From contig NZ_FNVQ01000001.1 of NCBI RefSeq assembly GCF_900108065.1, forward strand, positions 496,001 through 560,000: DNA of 64,000 nucleotides. Direction: 5' to 3'. A program made the position numbers and the translations under genes. The notes beneath the pieces were generated by a model. That model worked only from the letters and a program-made list of their open reading frames with translations, ran no database searches and was not told where the DNA came from. Positions 1-9,929 of this stretch are shown here, piece by piece. This DNA is from Marinobacterium lutimaris. GTDB taxonomy: Bacteria > Pseudomonadota > Gammaproteobacteria > Pseudomonadales > Balneatricaceae. Numbering within the stretch: position 1 is the stretch's first letter; every line of letters begins with the position of its first letter.

Positions 1-2199
1 TCCGTAACCCCCGAACAGATGATGATTGCGCTGCAGCGCAAAAATCCCCAATCCTTCCCGGGCGGCAATATTAATATGCTGAAGGCCGGCACGGTTATGC
101 GCCTGCCGACCCTGGAAGAGATCAAGCAGCTGAGCGCTGCAGAAGCGAAAGCCGAAGCGCGCCGTCAGACCGAGGTATGGCGTAACCGTGGTTCCAGCGC
201 TCCGGCTCCTGCGCCGGAAGCCGCTGCAACCGATGATGCCGCACCGGTTGAAACCAGCTCGGATTCAGGTACTGCTGCTGGTGAGGCGTCCGATGGCGAC
301 AGCCAGCTCAAGGTTGTAGCCCCCGAAACGCCTGCTGAAAGCGATCAGGCCTCTACCGCCAGTAGCGACGACTCCCAGTCTACTGAGGATGCGGCAGTAG
401 TCGCTGAAGAGGGCGCGGGAAGTGCCGAGGGTGTTGTGGATGCCCAGGATCTTGCTGGCCGCAACGAAGAGCTCGAAAACCGTCTCTTGCTGACCCAGGA
501 GTCGGTAGCGAAGGTAGAGCTCGAAAATAACGAGCTTAATGAAAAACTCGACGCGATCGTCTCCCAACTCGATAAAATGCAACAACTGATCGAGCTTAAG
601 GATCGTGAGTTGGCGATGATGCAGCAGCAGCTGGATCAGCGCGATGCGACCGACGAAGAGACCGCAGGCTTTATCGATCAGATGCTGAAAAACCCAGCCT
701 ACCTGGCCGGTGCCGGTGGCGCTGTCCTGCTGGCGTTCCTTCTGGGTCTGCTGTTGGCCCGCCGCGGCAAGGGTAAAGAAGATAAGGCTGTTGAGGTGCG
801 TGAAGCCTCTGAGCCCAAGCCCAAGGCTCCGGTCGATAGTGCTGACTCTGACGCGATTCCTGATATGGCGATCGCAGCGGCTGCGGGTGCGGCGGGTGCT
901 GCTGTGGCAGCTAGCGCTGCAGCGGATGAGTCAGAGCCTGAGTCGGAGTTGCAGGCCAAGGCTGATAACGACCTGGCCGATGATGATCTCAGTGACCTGG
1001 ATCTCGACATGGACCTGGATCTCGACGAAGCCGTTGAAGAGACTGAGGCAGCCGAGAGTATCAGTGATGACGAATTCGATCTGGGAGTCGATGAGCTTGA
1101 AGAGCCTGCGCCAGTAGCTGAGGATGATTCTCTCGATACAGGACTCGATGATCTGCTGGCTGAAAATGACAGCGATGATGAGCTTCCGGGCGCGCTGGAC
1201 GATGATCTTAGCGATCTTGACCTGGCGCCGGATGAGCCGCTTGTCGCGACTGAATCAGAAGAGGTTGCGGAGCCTGAGTTGGAAGCGGATGAACTCGACT
1301 TCGCCGTGAACGGTTTTGGTGAAGATGAGGCGGATGAAGAAGATGATCTTATAGATCTGCCTGACGATCTTGAGTTCGCCGTGAGTCAGCCAGGCGCCGA
1401 AACGTCAGAGGAAACCGAGCCTGAGTCTGAAGAGGATGAGCTTGCGGGTCTGGACTTCGCCGTGGACAATAGCGCCGGCACACTCGATGGCGAAGACGGC
1501 GATGATGATCTGCTGGAAGACTTCTTTAGCGAAGAGGTTGAGTCCAAGGATGAATTCTCCTCACTGAGCGAGACCAGTGACGAAGACGTAGCGCCGCTGA
1601 CCGACGAGTCGGTAGACGTGGATACACTGGAAGACACATTCAGTCTTGGTACGGTGGAACCGCTGACCGAGCCGGATGATTCTGCGGTCGATGATGCGTT
1701 GGATGAGATGCTCCTCAACTCCTACGGCGATGAAGAGGAAGATGAAACCGGCACTGCGGCAGCGGCCGCGGGCAATTCGGTCGATGAAGACGATCTTGAT
1801 GCCCTGCTTGCATCGTTCGAGCCTGAAGAGGAAGAGGAATTCAAGCCTCAGATGCGTCCGGGTGAACGGGTCGAAGAGGAGCTCACTGCCAATATTGCGC
1901 ATGATCTCGAAACTGATCTGGATGCCGAGCTGGATGAGCTGCTGGACTCCACCGATGACGAGATCGCCTTAGAAGAGGAAAACGCTACCGAGTCTTCGGA
2001 CCTGGCGGATGATCCTCTAGACTCGTTGAATCTGCTCGAAGGGGCGGATGAGAACGAAACCAAACTTGATCTGGCGCGTGCCTACATCGAAATGGAAGAC
2101 CGGGAAGGAGCCAAGGATATCCTTAATGAGATCCTCGGCGAAGGTAACCACTTCCAGAGACGAGAGGCGCAGCGCTTGCTGGACTCCCTGAACGGATAA
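1..2199 (+). CDS. fimV: FimV-like peptidoglycan-binding polar hub protein, C-terminal part (5' cut by window)
   Basis: The reading frame is open from the first base, so the N-terminus lies outside the window. The visible part begins with the conserved FimV stretch after the LysM region (SVTPEQMMIALQ..., then AGTVMRLPTLEEI). A coiled coil follows at about 460-650 nt, then one membrane segment (AGAGGAVLLAFLLGLLLA, about 703-765 nt), then a very acidic Asp/Glu-rich cytoplasmic region of about 400 residues. It ends with a FimV C-terminal TPR-like domain (ETKLDLARAYIEMEDREGA). In Pseudomonas FimV organises the cell pole for type IV pili and twitching. The position directly before truA matches Pseudomonas. 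Confidence 0.93.
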   Translation, partial: SVTPEQMMIALQRKNPQSFPGGNINMLKAGTVMRLPTLEEIKQLSAAEAKAEARRQTEVWRNRGSSAPAPAPEAAATDDAAPVETSSDSGTAAGEASDGDSQLKVVAPETPAESDQASTASSDDSQSTEDAAVVAEEGAGSAEGVVDAQDLAGRNEELENRLLLTQESVAKVELENNELNEKLDAIVSQLDKMQQLIELKDRELAMMQQQLDQRDATDEETAGFIDQMLKNPAYLAGAGGAVLLAFLLGLLLARRGKGKEDKAVEVREASEPKPKAPVDSADSDAIPDMAIAAAAGAAGAAVAASAAADESEPESELQAKADNDLADDDLSDLDLDMDLDLDEAVEETEAAESISDDEFDLGVDELEEPAPVAEDDSLDTGLDDLLAENDSDDELPGALDDDLSDLDLAPDEPLVATESEEVAEPELEADELDFAVNGFGEDEADEEDDLIDLPDDLEFAVSQPGAETSEETEPESEEDELAGLDFAVDNSAGTLDGEDGDDDLLEDFFSEEVESKDEFSSLSETSDEDVAPLTDESVDVDTLEDTFSLGTVEPLTEPDDSAVDDALDEMLLNSYGDEEEDETGTAAAAAGNSVDEDDLDALLASFEPEEEEEFKPQMRPGERVEEELTANIAHDLETDLDAELDELLDSTDDEIALEEENATESSDLADDPLDSLNLLEGADENETKLDLARAYIEMEDREGAKDILNEILGEGNHFQRREAQRLLDSLNG

Positions 2200-3033
2200 A
2201 TGAACATAAGTGATCAGGATCAGAGGGCGACTGAAGTCGCCCTTTTTCGTTATGCGGCCGCAGTTGAATACGCGGGCGCTCACTATAATGGTTGGCAGAC
2301 TCAGAGCGGTGATAATGTCACCTGTGTGCAGACCGAAGTGGAAAAGGCTCTTTCCCGGGTGGCTAATCATCCGTTGGCGGTAGTCTGCGCCGGAAGAACC
2401 GATGCCGGCGTCAGTGCTTCGCACCAGGTGATTCACTTTGACTCGCCGGTGCAGCGCGCAGAGCGTGCCTGGGTTATGGGGACCAACACCTATCTTCCGG
2501 ACGATATCGCGATCCGCTGGGTGAAGCCTGTTCGCGATGATTTTCATGCGCGCTTTTCTGCGCAGGAGCGACGCTACCGCTACCTCATTTACAGTGCGCC
2601 GGTAAAGCCTGCTCTGCTGGGACGTGGCGTAACCTGGACCTATAAGCAGCTGGATATTACCCGCATGCAGGCCGCTGCGAAGCATTTGATCGGCGAGCAT
2701 GATTTTACCTCTTACCGCGCGGTGGCCTGCCAGGCTCATAGCCCCGTGCGTGAGGTGAAATCTCTCGAGGTGTTCCAGGCGGGTAATCTGATTGTTATCG
2801 ATATCCGCGCTAACGCTTTTCTGCATCACATGGTGCGCAACGTCTCTGGTGTGCTGATGAAGATCGGCGCCGGCGAAGCGGAGCCCGGTTGGGCTAAAGA
2901 GGTGCTTGAGGCACGTGACCGGCGGCAGGGTGGTGTGACTGCGCCTCCCTGGGGGCTCTATTTCGTGGATGTCGGTTATCCGCAGGAGTTCGATATCCCT
3001 GAAACTCAGCCCGGGCCCTATTTTTTGGGTTGA
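2200..3033 (+). CDS. truA: tRNA pseudouridine(38-40) synthase TruA
   Basis: Isomerises uridines 38-40 in the tRNA anticodon stem-loop. The catalytic motif GRTDAGVSA carries Asp68, and the C-terminal conserved block FLHHMVRN is present. At 277 residues it is of normal length. The ATG at 2200 directly follows the fimV stop (TAA-ATG) without a convincing Shine-Dalgarno site, so translational coupling to fimV is likely. No other in-frame start exists before the conserved core begins at about residue 18. A terminator-like hairpin lies within its first codons. Confidence 0.95.
   Translation: MNISDQDQRATEVALFRYAAAVEYAGAHYNGWQTQSGDNVTCVQTEVEKALSRVANHPLAVVCAGRTDAGVSASHQVIHFDSPVQRAERAWVMGTNTYLPDDIAIRWVKPVRDDFHARFSAQERRYRYLIYSAPVKPALLGRGVTWTYKQLDITRMQAAAKHLIGEHDFTSYRAVACQAHSPVREVKSLEVFQAGNLIVIDIRANAFLHHMVRNVSGVLMKIGAGEAEPGWAKEVLEARDRRQGGVTAPPWGLYFVDVGYPQEFDIPETQPGPYFLG
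2224..2247 (+). terminator. Rho-independent terminator after fimV, inside the start of truA
   Basis: A perfect 8-bp stem (agggcgac / gtcgccct) with a tgaa loop is followed by TTTTT. It starts 24 bases after the truA ATG, so it lies within truA codons 9-16. It looks like a fimV terminator or an attenuator of truA. Confidence 0.75.
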
Positions 3034-3080
3034 AGGTTTCAGGTCAAGCGTTTTAGGTTGAGCTTTTTGTTTGGGGCTGC

Positions 3081-3109
3081 CTGACGGGTCTGTCGAGCTC
3101 TGGTAGAAT
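3081..3109 (+). promoter_or_regulatory. Sigma-70 promoter for trpF
   Basis: CTGACG at 3081-3086 and TAGAAT at 3104-3109 with 17-base spacing; the -10 has an extended TG (TGGTAGAAT). It lies 25 bases before the trpF start. Confidence 0.55.
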
Positions 3110-3133
3110 TTTCACTCTTGTAACGGAGAGTCC

Positions 3134-3763
3134 ATGCCGACGCGAGTCAAAATCTGCGGTATAACCCGTGTAGAGGATGCGCTGACAGCAGTGGCTGCCG
3201 GTGCTGATGCGCTGGGGTTTGTGTTTTATGCGCCCAGTCCTCGAGCGATCGATGCCGCACGGGCTGGTGAAATTATCGCCCAATTGCCGCCGTTCGTAAC
3301 CACGACGGCCTTGTTCGTTGATCCGGAACCGGAACTGATCATGCAGGTTGTGGAGACCACAGGCGTGGATCTGCTGCAGTTTCATGGCAAGGAAGACCCA
3401 GATTTTTGCGAGCGCTTCGGGCGTCCCTGGATTAAGGCTTTACGCATGAAACCGGGTGTAGATCTGGTATCCGAATGCGACAGGTACGCCAGGGGACGCG
3501 GTATTCTGCTGGACGCATACCGCCCGGGAGTGCCAGGTGGAACCGGCGAAACCTTCGATTGGGAACTTATTCCGGCTGACATAGCTCCGAAGATTACTCT
3601 GGCCGGTGGGTTGAACCCGGAAAACATTAAAAACGCCATCGCGGCGGTGCGACCCTATGCGGTTGACGTAAGCGGTGGTGTGGAGGCTGGCAAGGGGATC
3701 AAGAGCCCTGAGCTGGTGAAGAATTTTGTTGCCGCGGTTCGCGATGCGGATTGCGGTCGATAA
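3134..3763 (+). CDS. trpF: Phosphoribosylanthranilate isomerase
   Basis: Amadori rearrangement of N-(5'-phosphoribosyl)anthranilate in tryptophan biosynthesis. Its (beta/alpha)8 barrel shows the family marks: N-terminal VKICGIT with the catalytic Cys, [20 protein letters not shown] with the catalytic Asp, and the phosphate loop [13 protein letters not shown]. It has 209 residues, and ggagag precedes the ATG. As in Pseudomonas, trpF sits between truA and accD and is not linked to trpBA. It has its own likely promoter. Confidence 0.96.
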   Translation: MPTRVKICGITRVEDALTAVAAGADALGFVFYAPSPRAIDAARAGEIIAQLPPFVTTTALFVDPEPELIMQVVETTGVDLLQFHGKEDPDFCERFGRPWIKALRMKPGVDLVSECDRYARGRGILLDAYRPGVPGGTGETFDWELIPADIAPKITLAGGLNPENIKNAIAAVRPYAVDVSGGVEAGKGIKSPELVKNFVAAVRDADCGR

Positions 3764-3826
3764 AGCAGAAATAGCAGCTGCTGATTGCGAAGCAGGCTGA
3801 ATACAAAGATCGGGAATTAGGTAACT

Positions 3827-4687
3827 ATGAGCAACTGGCTTGAAAAGATCGTCCCCTCTCTTGGGCGCAGTGAGAAGAAGCGCAGCAATATCCCCGAGGG
3901 ACTCTGGGACAAATGCCCCAAGTGCGAGGCGGTGCTTTATCGTCCTGAGCTGGAAAAGAACCTCAATGTATGCCCCAAGTGTGATCACCACATGCGTCTC
4001 CGTGCGCGCCGCCGTCTGGAACTGTTCCTGGACGAAGGCACCGGCGTTGAAATCGCCGCTGATGTGGAGCCGGTAGATCGCCTCAAATTCCGCGACTCCA
4101 AAAAATACAAGGATCGCCTTGTCGCAGCTCAGCGTGATACGGGTGAAAAAGATGCGCTGATCGCCATGCGCGGCGAGCTGGAAGGTATTCCTGTCGCAGC
4201 CGTCGCCTTCGAGTTCCGCTTCATGGGCGGCTCCATGGGCGCGGTTGTTGGTGAGCGTTTTGTTCAGGCGGCTGAGATGGCGCTGGAGCAGCGTATGCCG
4301 CTGATCTGTTTTGCTGCTTCTGGCGGTGCGCGTATGCAGGAAGCGCTGATCTCGCTGATGCAGATGGCGAAGACCAGTGCTGCGCTGGAGCGCATGCGCA
4401 AGGCTGGCGTGCCGTTTATCTCTGTGCTGACCGATCCGGTTTACGGTGGTGTGTCCGCGAGTCTTGCTATGTTGGGCGATCTGAACGTGGCTGAGCCGCG
4501 TGCGCTGGTTGGTTTTGCCGGACCGCGCGTTATCGAGCAGACCGTGCGTGAGAAGCTGCCCGAAGGTTTCCAGCGTAGCGAATTTCTGCTGGAACACGGT
4601 CAGGTGGATATGATTATTGCGCGTGGGGAGATGCGACCGCGTCTGGCCTCGATCCTGCGAAAGTTGCTGCATCTGCCAGCGGCCTGA
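3827..4687 (+). CDS. accD: Acetyl-CoA carboxylase carboxyltransferase subunit beta
   Basis: Beta subunit of the carboxyltransferase half of acetyl-CoA carboxylase, which makes malonyl-CoA for fatty acid synthesis with AccA. An N-terminal zinc ribbon has Cys30, Cys33, Cys49 and Cys52 (CPKC...CPKC). The crotonase-like core includes [12 protein letters not shown] and [12 protein letters not shown]. It has 286 residues, normal for the family. The Shine-Dalgarno site before the ATG is weak. A strong terminator follows the stop codon. Confidence 0.97.
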   Translation: MSNWLEKIVPSLGRSEKKRSNIPEGLWDKCPKCEAVLYRPELEKNLNVCPKCDHHMRLRARRRLELFLDEGTGVEIAADVEPVDRLKFRDSKKYKDRLVAAQRDTGEKDALIAMRGELEGIPVAAVAFEFRFMGGSMGAVVGERFVQAAEMALEQRMPLICFAASGGARMQEALISLMQMAKTSAALERMRKAGVPFISVLTDPVYGGVSASLAMLGDLNVAEPRALVGFAGPRVIEQTVREKLPEGFQRSEFLLEHGQVDMIIARGEMRPRLASILRKLLHLPAA

Positions 4688-4697
4688 TGGCAAACAG

Positions 4698-4720
4698 GGT
4701 CACCTTCGGGTGACCTTTTT
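4698..4720 (+). terminator. Rho-independent terminator after accD
   Basis: Stem ggtcacc / ggtgacc closed by a UUCG tetraloop and followed by TTTTT. It ends 13 bases before the chosen folC start, so folC must be reached by read-through or have its own promoter. Confidence 0.8.
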
Positions 4721-4733
4721 GATGGGAACAACG

Positions 4734-6011
4734 ATGTACGCGGATTTTCCTGACACTCTCGACGCCTGGCTTGAGCGTATCGAAGCCTGTCACCCCTCGG
4801 AAATTGATCTTGGCCTGGAGCGCATCAGGCAGGTCGCTGAACGCCTTGAACTGAAATTGGATCGCAGCAGGGTAGTCACCGTTGCAGGTACCAATGGCAA
4901 AGGTTCAACCGTTACCTTGCTGGACGCTATTCTGCGCCAGGCGGGTTACACGACTGGCGTTTATACCTCGCCGCATTTCCTGCGTTACAACGAGCGTATC
5001 CGGATCAATGGCGCAGAAGCGTCCGATGCCGGCATCTGCGAAGCCTTTGTGCGCATAGAACAGGCTCGAGGCGATATTTCGCTAACCTATTTCGAATACG
5101 GCACGCTGGCTGCGCTGATCTGTTTCGAGCAGGCCAGCCCTGATGTGCTTCTGCTGGAGGTTGGGCTTGGCGGGCGTCTGGATGCGGTCAATATCGTTGA
5201 TAGCGATGTGGCGGTCATAACCAGTATCGCTATCGATCACGCCGACTGGCTGGGTGATGACCGTGAGCAGATCGGCCGCGAAAAGGCGGGAGTCCTGCGG
5301 GCCGGTAAGCCACTGGTCTGTGGTGATCCCAATCCGCCGGTGAGTGTGCGTGAGAGCGCCGCTGCAGGAAAGGCTCAGTTGCTGGTTAAAGGCGAGGAGT
5401 TCAGTTACGGCGCGACGGGCGGTGCCTGGTCGTGGCGGGGCGTGGACCGCGAGGGCGGAGCGCTCGAATATACCGATCTGGTATTGCCTGAGCTGCCACT
5501 GACAAACGCGGCAACCGTGCTGCAGGTGTTGTCGCTACTCAAGCTTGATGTGAGTCCTGAGCAGATCTGCGCAGGCCTTGCGGCCGCCAGAATGACCGGT
5601 CGTATGCAGCGGTTAGAGCTAGCGGATACTGATAGTCCCTGTGTGCTGGATGTGGCGCATAACCCGGAGGCGGCCGGTTACCTCGCAAACTGGATGGCCG
5701 ATCACCCGGTTGCTGGCAAGACTCATCTGGTGCTCGGTATGCTGGCCGATAAGGACATCGCAGCGGTGATGGAGCTGCTGGCGCCTCAAGTCGACATCTG
5801 GCATCTGGCCAGCCTGGTGGGCGCGCGCGCCGCGTCCTCCGCACAGTTGCGTGCACTTCTGCCTGCCGGGCAGGAGTTCGTTTGCTATGACGATGTGGAA
5901 ACGGCGTTGCTTTGCGCTAAAAATGCTCTGCTGTCGGGTGACAGGCTGGTGGTCGCTGGTTCCTTCTTTACCGTGAGTGATGCCCTGGCTGCTTTGAAAC
6001 TGGAAGGTTAA
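4734..6011 (+). CDS. folC: Bifunctional folylpolyglutamate synthase / dihydrofolate synthase
   Basis: Adds L-glutamate to dihydropteroate and to folates. The Mur-ligase-type P-loop AGTNGKGST is at residues 51-59, followed by the family motifs TSPHFLRYNERIRING and LLEVGLGGRLDA. I chose the ATG at 4734 (425 residues, starting MYADFPDTL) because the frame upstream overlaps accD and its terminator. An in-frame ATG at 4722 is possible but has no Shine-Dalgarno site. Normal family length is about 420. Confidence 0.94.
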   Translation: MYADFPDTLDAWLERIEACHPSEIDLGLERIRQVAERLELKLDRSRVVTVAGTNGKGSTVTLLDAILRQAGYTTGVYTSPHFLRYNERIRINGAEASDAGICEAFVRIEQARGDISLTYFEYGTLAALICFEQASPDVLLLEVGLGGRLDAVNIVDSDVAVITSIAIDHADWLGDDREQIGREKAGVLRAGKPLVCGDPNPPVSVRESAAAGKAQLLVKGEEFSYGATGGAWSWRGVDREGGALEYTDLVLPELPLTNAATVLQVLSLLKLDVSPEQICAGLAAARMTGRMQRLELADTDSPCVLDVAHNPEAAGYLANWMADHPVAGKTHLVLGMLADKDIAAVMELLAPQVDIWHLASLVGARAASSAQLRALLPAGQEFVCYDDVETALLCAKNALLSGDRLVVAGSFFTVSDALAALKLEG

Positions 6012-6015
6012 AGGC

Positions 6016-6567
6016 ATGGAACGACAGGTCAAAAAACGCATTTTAGGCGCCTGTGCGGTGTTGGTGGTCGGCGCTGCGTTGATTCCCCTACTGCTCGATG
6101 GTGCCGGTTATAAAGAGCGGCATCTCGAAAGCCGTATTCCGGCAGCGCCCGAGCCTGTCGCTCAGGTTGAGGTGGAGCAGGAGATGACGGTGCTTCCGGA
6201 TACCCGTGAGCCGGCTGCTCCTTCAGAGCCCGCTACCGTCAGTGTGCCTGTGGATGGTGTACAGCAGGCGGTGGAGCAGGCTAAGCCGGATATCGATCCG
6301 ATTGAAGATACGCCGCAGCTGGATCAGGAGGGGGTGCCTGTCGGCTGGACGCTGCAGTTGGCCAGCTTCCGTGATGAGGCTAATGCCAAGGCGCTGCGTG
6401 CAGAGCTTCTGGATGGCGGTCACAAGGTCTACATGCGCCATATGGCGGGACTGGTCAAAGTGTTCGTCGGGCCGGAGATGCAGCGGTCCAGGTTGGAAGC
6501 GCTGCAGGAAAAGCTGAAGCAGGAGTATGCGCTTGATGGCATTATCGTGCGTTTTACAACCCAGTGA
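6016..6567 (+). CDS. DedD-like SPOR-domain cell-division protein
   Basis: A short N-terminal cytoplasmic tail is followed by one membrane helix (ILGACAVLVVGAALIPLLL), a Pro/Glu-rich periplasmic linker, and a C-terminal SPOR domain at about residues 110-183 (WTLQLASFRDEANAKALRAELL). SPOR domains bind denuded septal peptidoglycan, so the protein probably acts at the division site. The topology and the position between folC and cvpA match DedD of other gammaproteobacteria. A good Shine-Dalgarno site (ggttaaagg) precedes the ATG, 4 bases after the folC stop. Confidence 0.88.
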   Translation: MERQVKKRILGACAVLVVGAALIPLLLDGAGYKERHLESRIPAAPEPVAQVEVEQEMTVLPDTREPAAPSEPATVSVPVDGVQQAVEQAKPDIDPIEDTPQLDQEGVPVGWTLQLASFRDEANAKALRAELLDGGHKVYMRHMAGLVKVFVGPEMQRSRLEALQEKLKQEYALDGIIVRFTTQ

Positions 6568-6575
6568 TCGAGCCA

Positions 6576-6604
6576 TTGGGTTCGCACTTTTGCTCTGCTA
6601 GAAT
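6576..6604 (+). promoter_or_regulatory. Sigma-70 promoter for cvpA-purF
   Basis: TTGGGT at 6576-6581 and TAGAAT at 6599-6604 with 17-base spacing and an extended -10 TG. It ends 27 bases before cvpA. Confidence 0.55.
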
Positions 6605-6631
6605 GCGCGCTGTTTCACAGGGTAGTATCGA

Positions 6632-7126
6632 ATGAACTGGGTTGACTGGGTGATCATCGCGATCATCGCGATTTCGAGTTTGATGAGCCTGCGCCGCGGT
6701 TTTGTCCGCGAGGCCGTCTCGCTGGCTTCTTGGGTGGTGGCATTTGTCGTTGCGCGTCTATTCGCTACCTCGCTGGCGGTTGTACTGCAGGACTATATCG
6801 ATACGCCGTCACTTCGCCTGCTGGCAGCCTTTGCTATTCTCTTTGTTATTACGCTGATTGTGGGTGCTCTGGTCGGAATGCTGATAGGAGCACTGGTGTC
6901 GGCGACAGGGCTCAGCGCTACGGACAGGGTACTGGGTATCGGCTTCGGGGCTGTGCGCGGAGCGCTGGTCATCGTGGTTTTAGTCGCGCTGCTGGGTATG
7001 ACCCCGGCGGTACAGGATTCATGGTGGCTGGAGTCCAGCCTGATTCCCCATTTTGTTTTGCTTGAGGACTGGACCCGTGCCGTTGCATCCGATGTTGGCC
7101 AGGTGATCTGGGATATCGGGCGTTAA
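6632..7126 (+). CDS. cvpA: CvpA family inner-membrane protein
   Basis: 164 residues with about four hydrophobic segments and the CvpA N-terminal signature (MNWVDWVIIAIIAISSLMSLRRG...VREAVSL). CvpA is an inner-membrane protein first found as needed for colicin V production and later linked to envelope stress tolerance. Its exact activity is unsettled. It precedes purF, as in Escherichia coli and Pseudomonas, and probably shares its promoter. Confidence 0.92.
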   Translation: MNWVDWVIIAIIAISSLMSLRRGFVREAVSLASWVVAFVVARLFATSLAVVLQDYIDTPSLRLLAAFAILFVITLIVGALVGMLIGALVSATGLSATDRVLGIGFGAVRGALVIVVLVALLGMTPAVQDSWWLESSLIPHFVLLEDWTRAVASDVGQVIWDIGR

Positions 7127-7180
7127 TAAAGTTCCTTGCTGCATCCACAGCTACTAGACATTCCTTCTGAGGTGATCTGA

Positions 7181-8704
7181 ATGTGCGGTATCGTTGGCAT
7201 CGTTGCCAAATCCTATGTAAACCAAACCATTTTCGACGCGTTGACGGTGCTTCAGCATCGTGGACAGGATGCAGCGGGGATGGTGACTTGTGAAGGAAAC
7301 CGCTTCTTTCTGCGCAAGGATAACGGCCTGGTGAACGAGGTGTTCCGCACCCGTCACATGAAGCGCCTTGAAGGTAAAATGGGTATCGGCCACGTGCGTT
7401 ATCCTACCGCCGGTAGCTCAAGTTCGGCAGAAGCCCAGCCGTTCTACGTGAACTCGCCTTACGGTATCGCGCTGGCGCACAACGGTAACCTGACCAACAC
7501 AGAGCAGCTGGCCGACGAGATTTTCCGTGCCGATCTGCGTCACATCAACACCACCTCTGACTCTGAAGTACTGCTCAACGTGTTCGCTCACGAGCTGCAG
7601 GCTCTGGGCAAGCTGCGCCCCGGTCCGGAGGATATCTTCAAAGCGGTGGAGCGCGTGCACCAGCGCTGCCAGGGCGGTTACGCCGTCGTGGCAATCATCA
7701 CCGGTTACGGCATCGTGGCCTTCCGTGATCCCTGCGGCATCCGCCCGCTGGTTTACGGCAAGCGGGAAACCGAGGCGGGCAGTGAGTACATGGTGGCTTC
7801 AGAAAGCGTCGCGCTGGATACCTCAGGTTTCGTTATGGAGCGTGACCTGGAGCCGGGTGAGGCGATCTTTATCGATACTCACGGCCAGGTGTTTACCCAG
7901 CAGTGCGCCAAGGATACCAAGCTGGCTCCCTGCCTGTTTGAATACGTTTACCTGGCGCGCCCGGACTCCATCCTTGATGGTATCTCTGTGCATGAAGCGC
8001 GCATGGAAATGGGTATCAAGCTGGCGGAAAAGGTGATGCGTGTCGCGCCGGATCACGATATCGACGTGGTGATTCCGATTCCGGATACCAGCCGTACCTC
8101 TGCGCTGGAGATGGCCAATAAGCTGGGCGTCAAATTCCGCGAAGGCTTTATCAAGAACCGCTATATCGGCCGTACCTTCATCATGCCGGGTCAGACCCAG
8201 CGCAAGAAGTCCGTGCGCCAGAAGCTTAACCCGATCAGGGGCGAGTTCCAGGATAAGGTCGTTATGCTGGTGGATGACTCCATCGTGCGTGGCACGACGT
8301 CCAAGCAGATCGTGCAGATGGCCCGTGAAGCTGGCGCGCGTAAGGTTTATGTGGCCTCTGCGGCACCAGAAGTGCGTTACCCCAACGTTTACGGTATCGA
8401 TATGCCGTCCGCCAGTGAGCTGGTAGCACACGGTCGTACGGCCGAGGAGATCGGCAAATATATCGGTTGCGACTGGATGCTGTATCAGGACCTGGATGAC
8501 CTGAAGGCATCCGTCACCAAGTACAACCCGGAAATTTCCGAGTTTGACACCTGTGTGTTCGATGGTCTGTACGTGACCGGTACCGTATCGCCAAGTTATC
8601 TTCGCCGTCTTGAGGAGCGTCGTAACGATGACGCCAAGGCGAGCGCTGAAGGCACCAAGATCGGCGATAACGAATCTGCCGACCTGCTGAGCAGAATTGA
8701 GTAA
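7181..8704 (+). CDS. purF: Amidophosphoribosyltransferase
   Basis: First committed step of purine synthesis: PRPP plus glutamine gives 5-phosphoribosylamine. It begins MCGIVGIVA, with Cys2 as the class II glutamine amidotransferase nucleophile, followed by [11 protein letters not shown] and [10 protein letters not shown]. The C-terminal phosphoribosyltransferase domain has the PRPP loop [14 protein letters not shown]. It has 507 residues, the usual length. ctgaggtgatctga precedes the ATG. Confidence 0.98.
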   Translation: MCGIVGIVAKSYVNQTIFDALTVLQHRGQDAAGMVTCEGNRFFLRKDNGLVNEVFRTRHMKRLEGKMGIGHVRYPTAGSSSSAEAQPFYVNSPYGIALAHNGNLTNTEQLADEIFRADLRHINTTSDSEVLLNVFAHELQALGKLRPGPEDIFKAVERVHQRCQGGYAVVAIITGYGIVAFRDPCGIRPLVYGKRETEAGSEYMVASESVALDTSGFVMERDLEPGEAIFIDTHGQVFTQQCAKDTKLAPCLFEYVYLARPDSILDGISVHEARMEMGIKLAEKVMRVAPDHDIDVVIPIPDTSRTSALEMANKLGVKFREGFIKNRYIGRTFIMPGQTQRKKSVRQKLNPIRGEFQDKVVMLVDDSIVRGTTSKQIVQMAREAGARKVYVASAAPEVRYPNVYGIDMPSASELVAHGRTAEEIGKYIGCDWMLYQDLDDLKASVTKYNPEISEFDTCVFDGLYVTGTVSPSYLRRLEERRNDDAKASAEGTKIGDNESADLLSRIE

Positions 8705-8714
8705 GGAAAGACCG

Positions 8715-9929
8715 ATGACAACAGGATTTGAGCACCCGGAGCGCGTCCAGTTTGACGCTGAGGGTTACGCCACCGATACCCGTGCGGTGCGCGCGGGTCA
8801 GGAGCGCACGCCGGTAGGTGAGCATTCAGACCCGATCTACCCGACCTCCAGCTTCGTTTTCTCCTCTGCCCGTGAGGCGGCGGCGCGTTTTGGTGGCGAA
8901 GAAGAGGGGATGATCTATTCCCGCTTCACCAACCCGACCGTGCATGCCTTCGAGCGCCGTATTGCAGCGATGGAAGGCGGTGAGCGTGCCGTGGCGACTT
9001 CATCTGGAATGGCTGCGATCCTGAGTCTTGGTCTGTCGCTGATGCAGCAGGGCGATCATGTGGTTTGCTCGCGCAGTGTTTTCGGTTCTACCGTGTCGCT
9101 GTTCGATAAGTACCTCAGCCGTGCAGGTATCCTGACTACTTACGTCGATCCCACCGATCTTGCAGACTGGGAGCGTGCCATCCGTCCGGAAACCAAGATG
9201 CTGTTTCTGGAAACGCCGTCCAACCCGCTGGGTGAGATGAGCGATATCGCAGCCCTGGCGGAAGTGGCGCACAAGCATGATGCGCTGCTGGTGGTCGATA
9301 ACTGCTTCCTGACGCCCGCACTGCAGAAGCCGCTGGAGCTGGGTGCTGATATCGTAATGCACTCGGCCACCAAGTATATCGACGGCCAGGGTCGTTGCGT
9401 CGGCGGTGTTGTTGTCGGCCGTGAAGCGGAGATGGAGCAGGTGTTCGGCTTTATCCGCACCGGTGGTACCTGCATGAGTCCGTTCAATGCCTGGGTCTTC
9501 CTCAAGGGGCTGGAAACTCTGCCGTTGAGGATGCGTGCTCACAACGACGCCGCGTCACAGCTGGCCGAGTGGCTCGAGCAGCAGCCGGGCATTGAGCGTG
9601 TTTATTACACCGGGCTGAAAAGCCATCCGCAGCATGAGCTGGCCTGCCGTCAGCAGAAAGGCTTTGGTGGCGTACTCTCGTTCGAGGTCAAGGGTGATAA
9701 GGCAGCCGCCTGGCGTTTTATCGATGCGACCAGAATGGTGTCCATTACCGGCAACCTGGGCGATGTTAAAACCACCATTACCCATCCTGCGACCACAACG
9801 CATGGTCGCATGACGCCGGAAGATCGTGCCCGCGCAGGTATTCGCGATAACCTTATCCGCTTCTCCGTGGGGCTCGAGGATATCGAGGATCTTAAAAAGG
9901 ATCTGCAGTTGGGTCTGGCTGCGCTTTAA
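8715..9929 (+). CDS. metZ: O-succinylhomoserine sulfhydrylase
   Basis: PLP-dependent Cys/Met metabolism enzyme that makes homocysteine directly from O-succinylhomoserine and sulfide. The Schiff-base Lys is about residue 220 in MHSATKYIDGQG, and SSGMAAI and FLETPSNP are other family motifs. I chose the ATG at 8715 (404 residues), which has taaggaaag in front; a TTG at 8697 would overlap purF. The purF-metZ order is the Pseudomonas arrangement. Its stop overlaps the 3' end of convergent thpR by 4 bases. Confidence 0.93.
   Translation: MTTGFEHPERVQFDAEGYATDTRAVRAGQERTPVGEHSDPIYPTSSFVFSSAREAAARFGGEEEGMIYSRFTNPTVHAFERRIAAMEGGERAVATSSGMAAILSLGLSLMQQGDHVVCSRSVFGSTVSLFDKYLSRAGILTTYVDPTDLADWERAIRPETKMLFLETPSNPLGEMSDIAALAEVAHKHDALLVVDNCFLTPALQKPLELGADIVMHSATKYIDGQGRCVGGVVVGREAEMEQVFGFIRTGGTCMSPFNAWVFLKGLETLPLRMRAHNDAASQLAEWLEQQPGIERVYYTGLKSHPQHELACRQQKGFGGVLSFEVKGDKAAAWRFIDATRMVSITGNLGDVKTTITHPATTTHGRMTPEDRARAGIRDNLIRFSVGLEDIEDLKKDLQLGLAAL

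Noticed and set aside
3440-4693. 417-codon reverse frame over trpF and accD
   Set aside because: It is antisense to two well-recognised genes and has a His/Arg-rich shadow composition.
8697-8714. TTG start six codons upstream for metZ
   Set aside because: It overlaps purF, and the ATG at 8715 has a good ribosome site.
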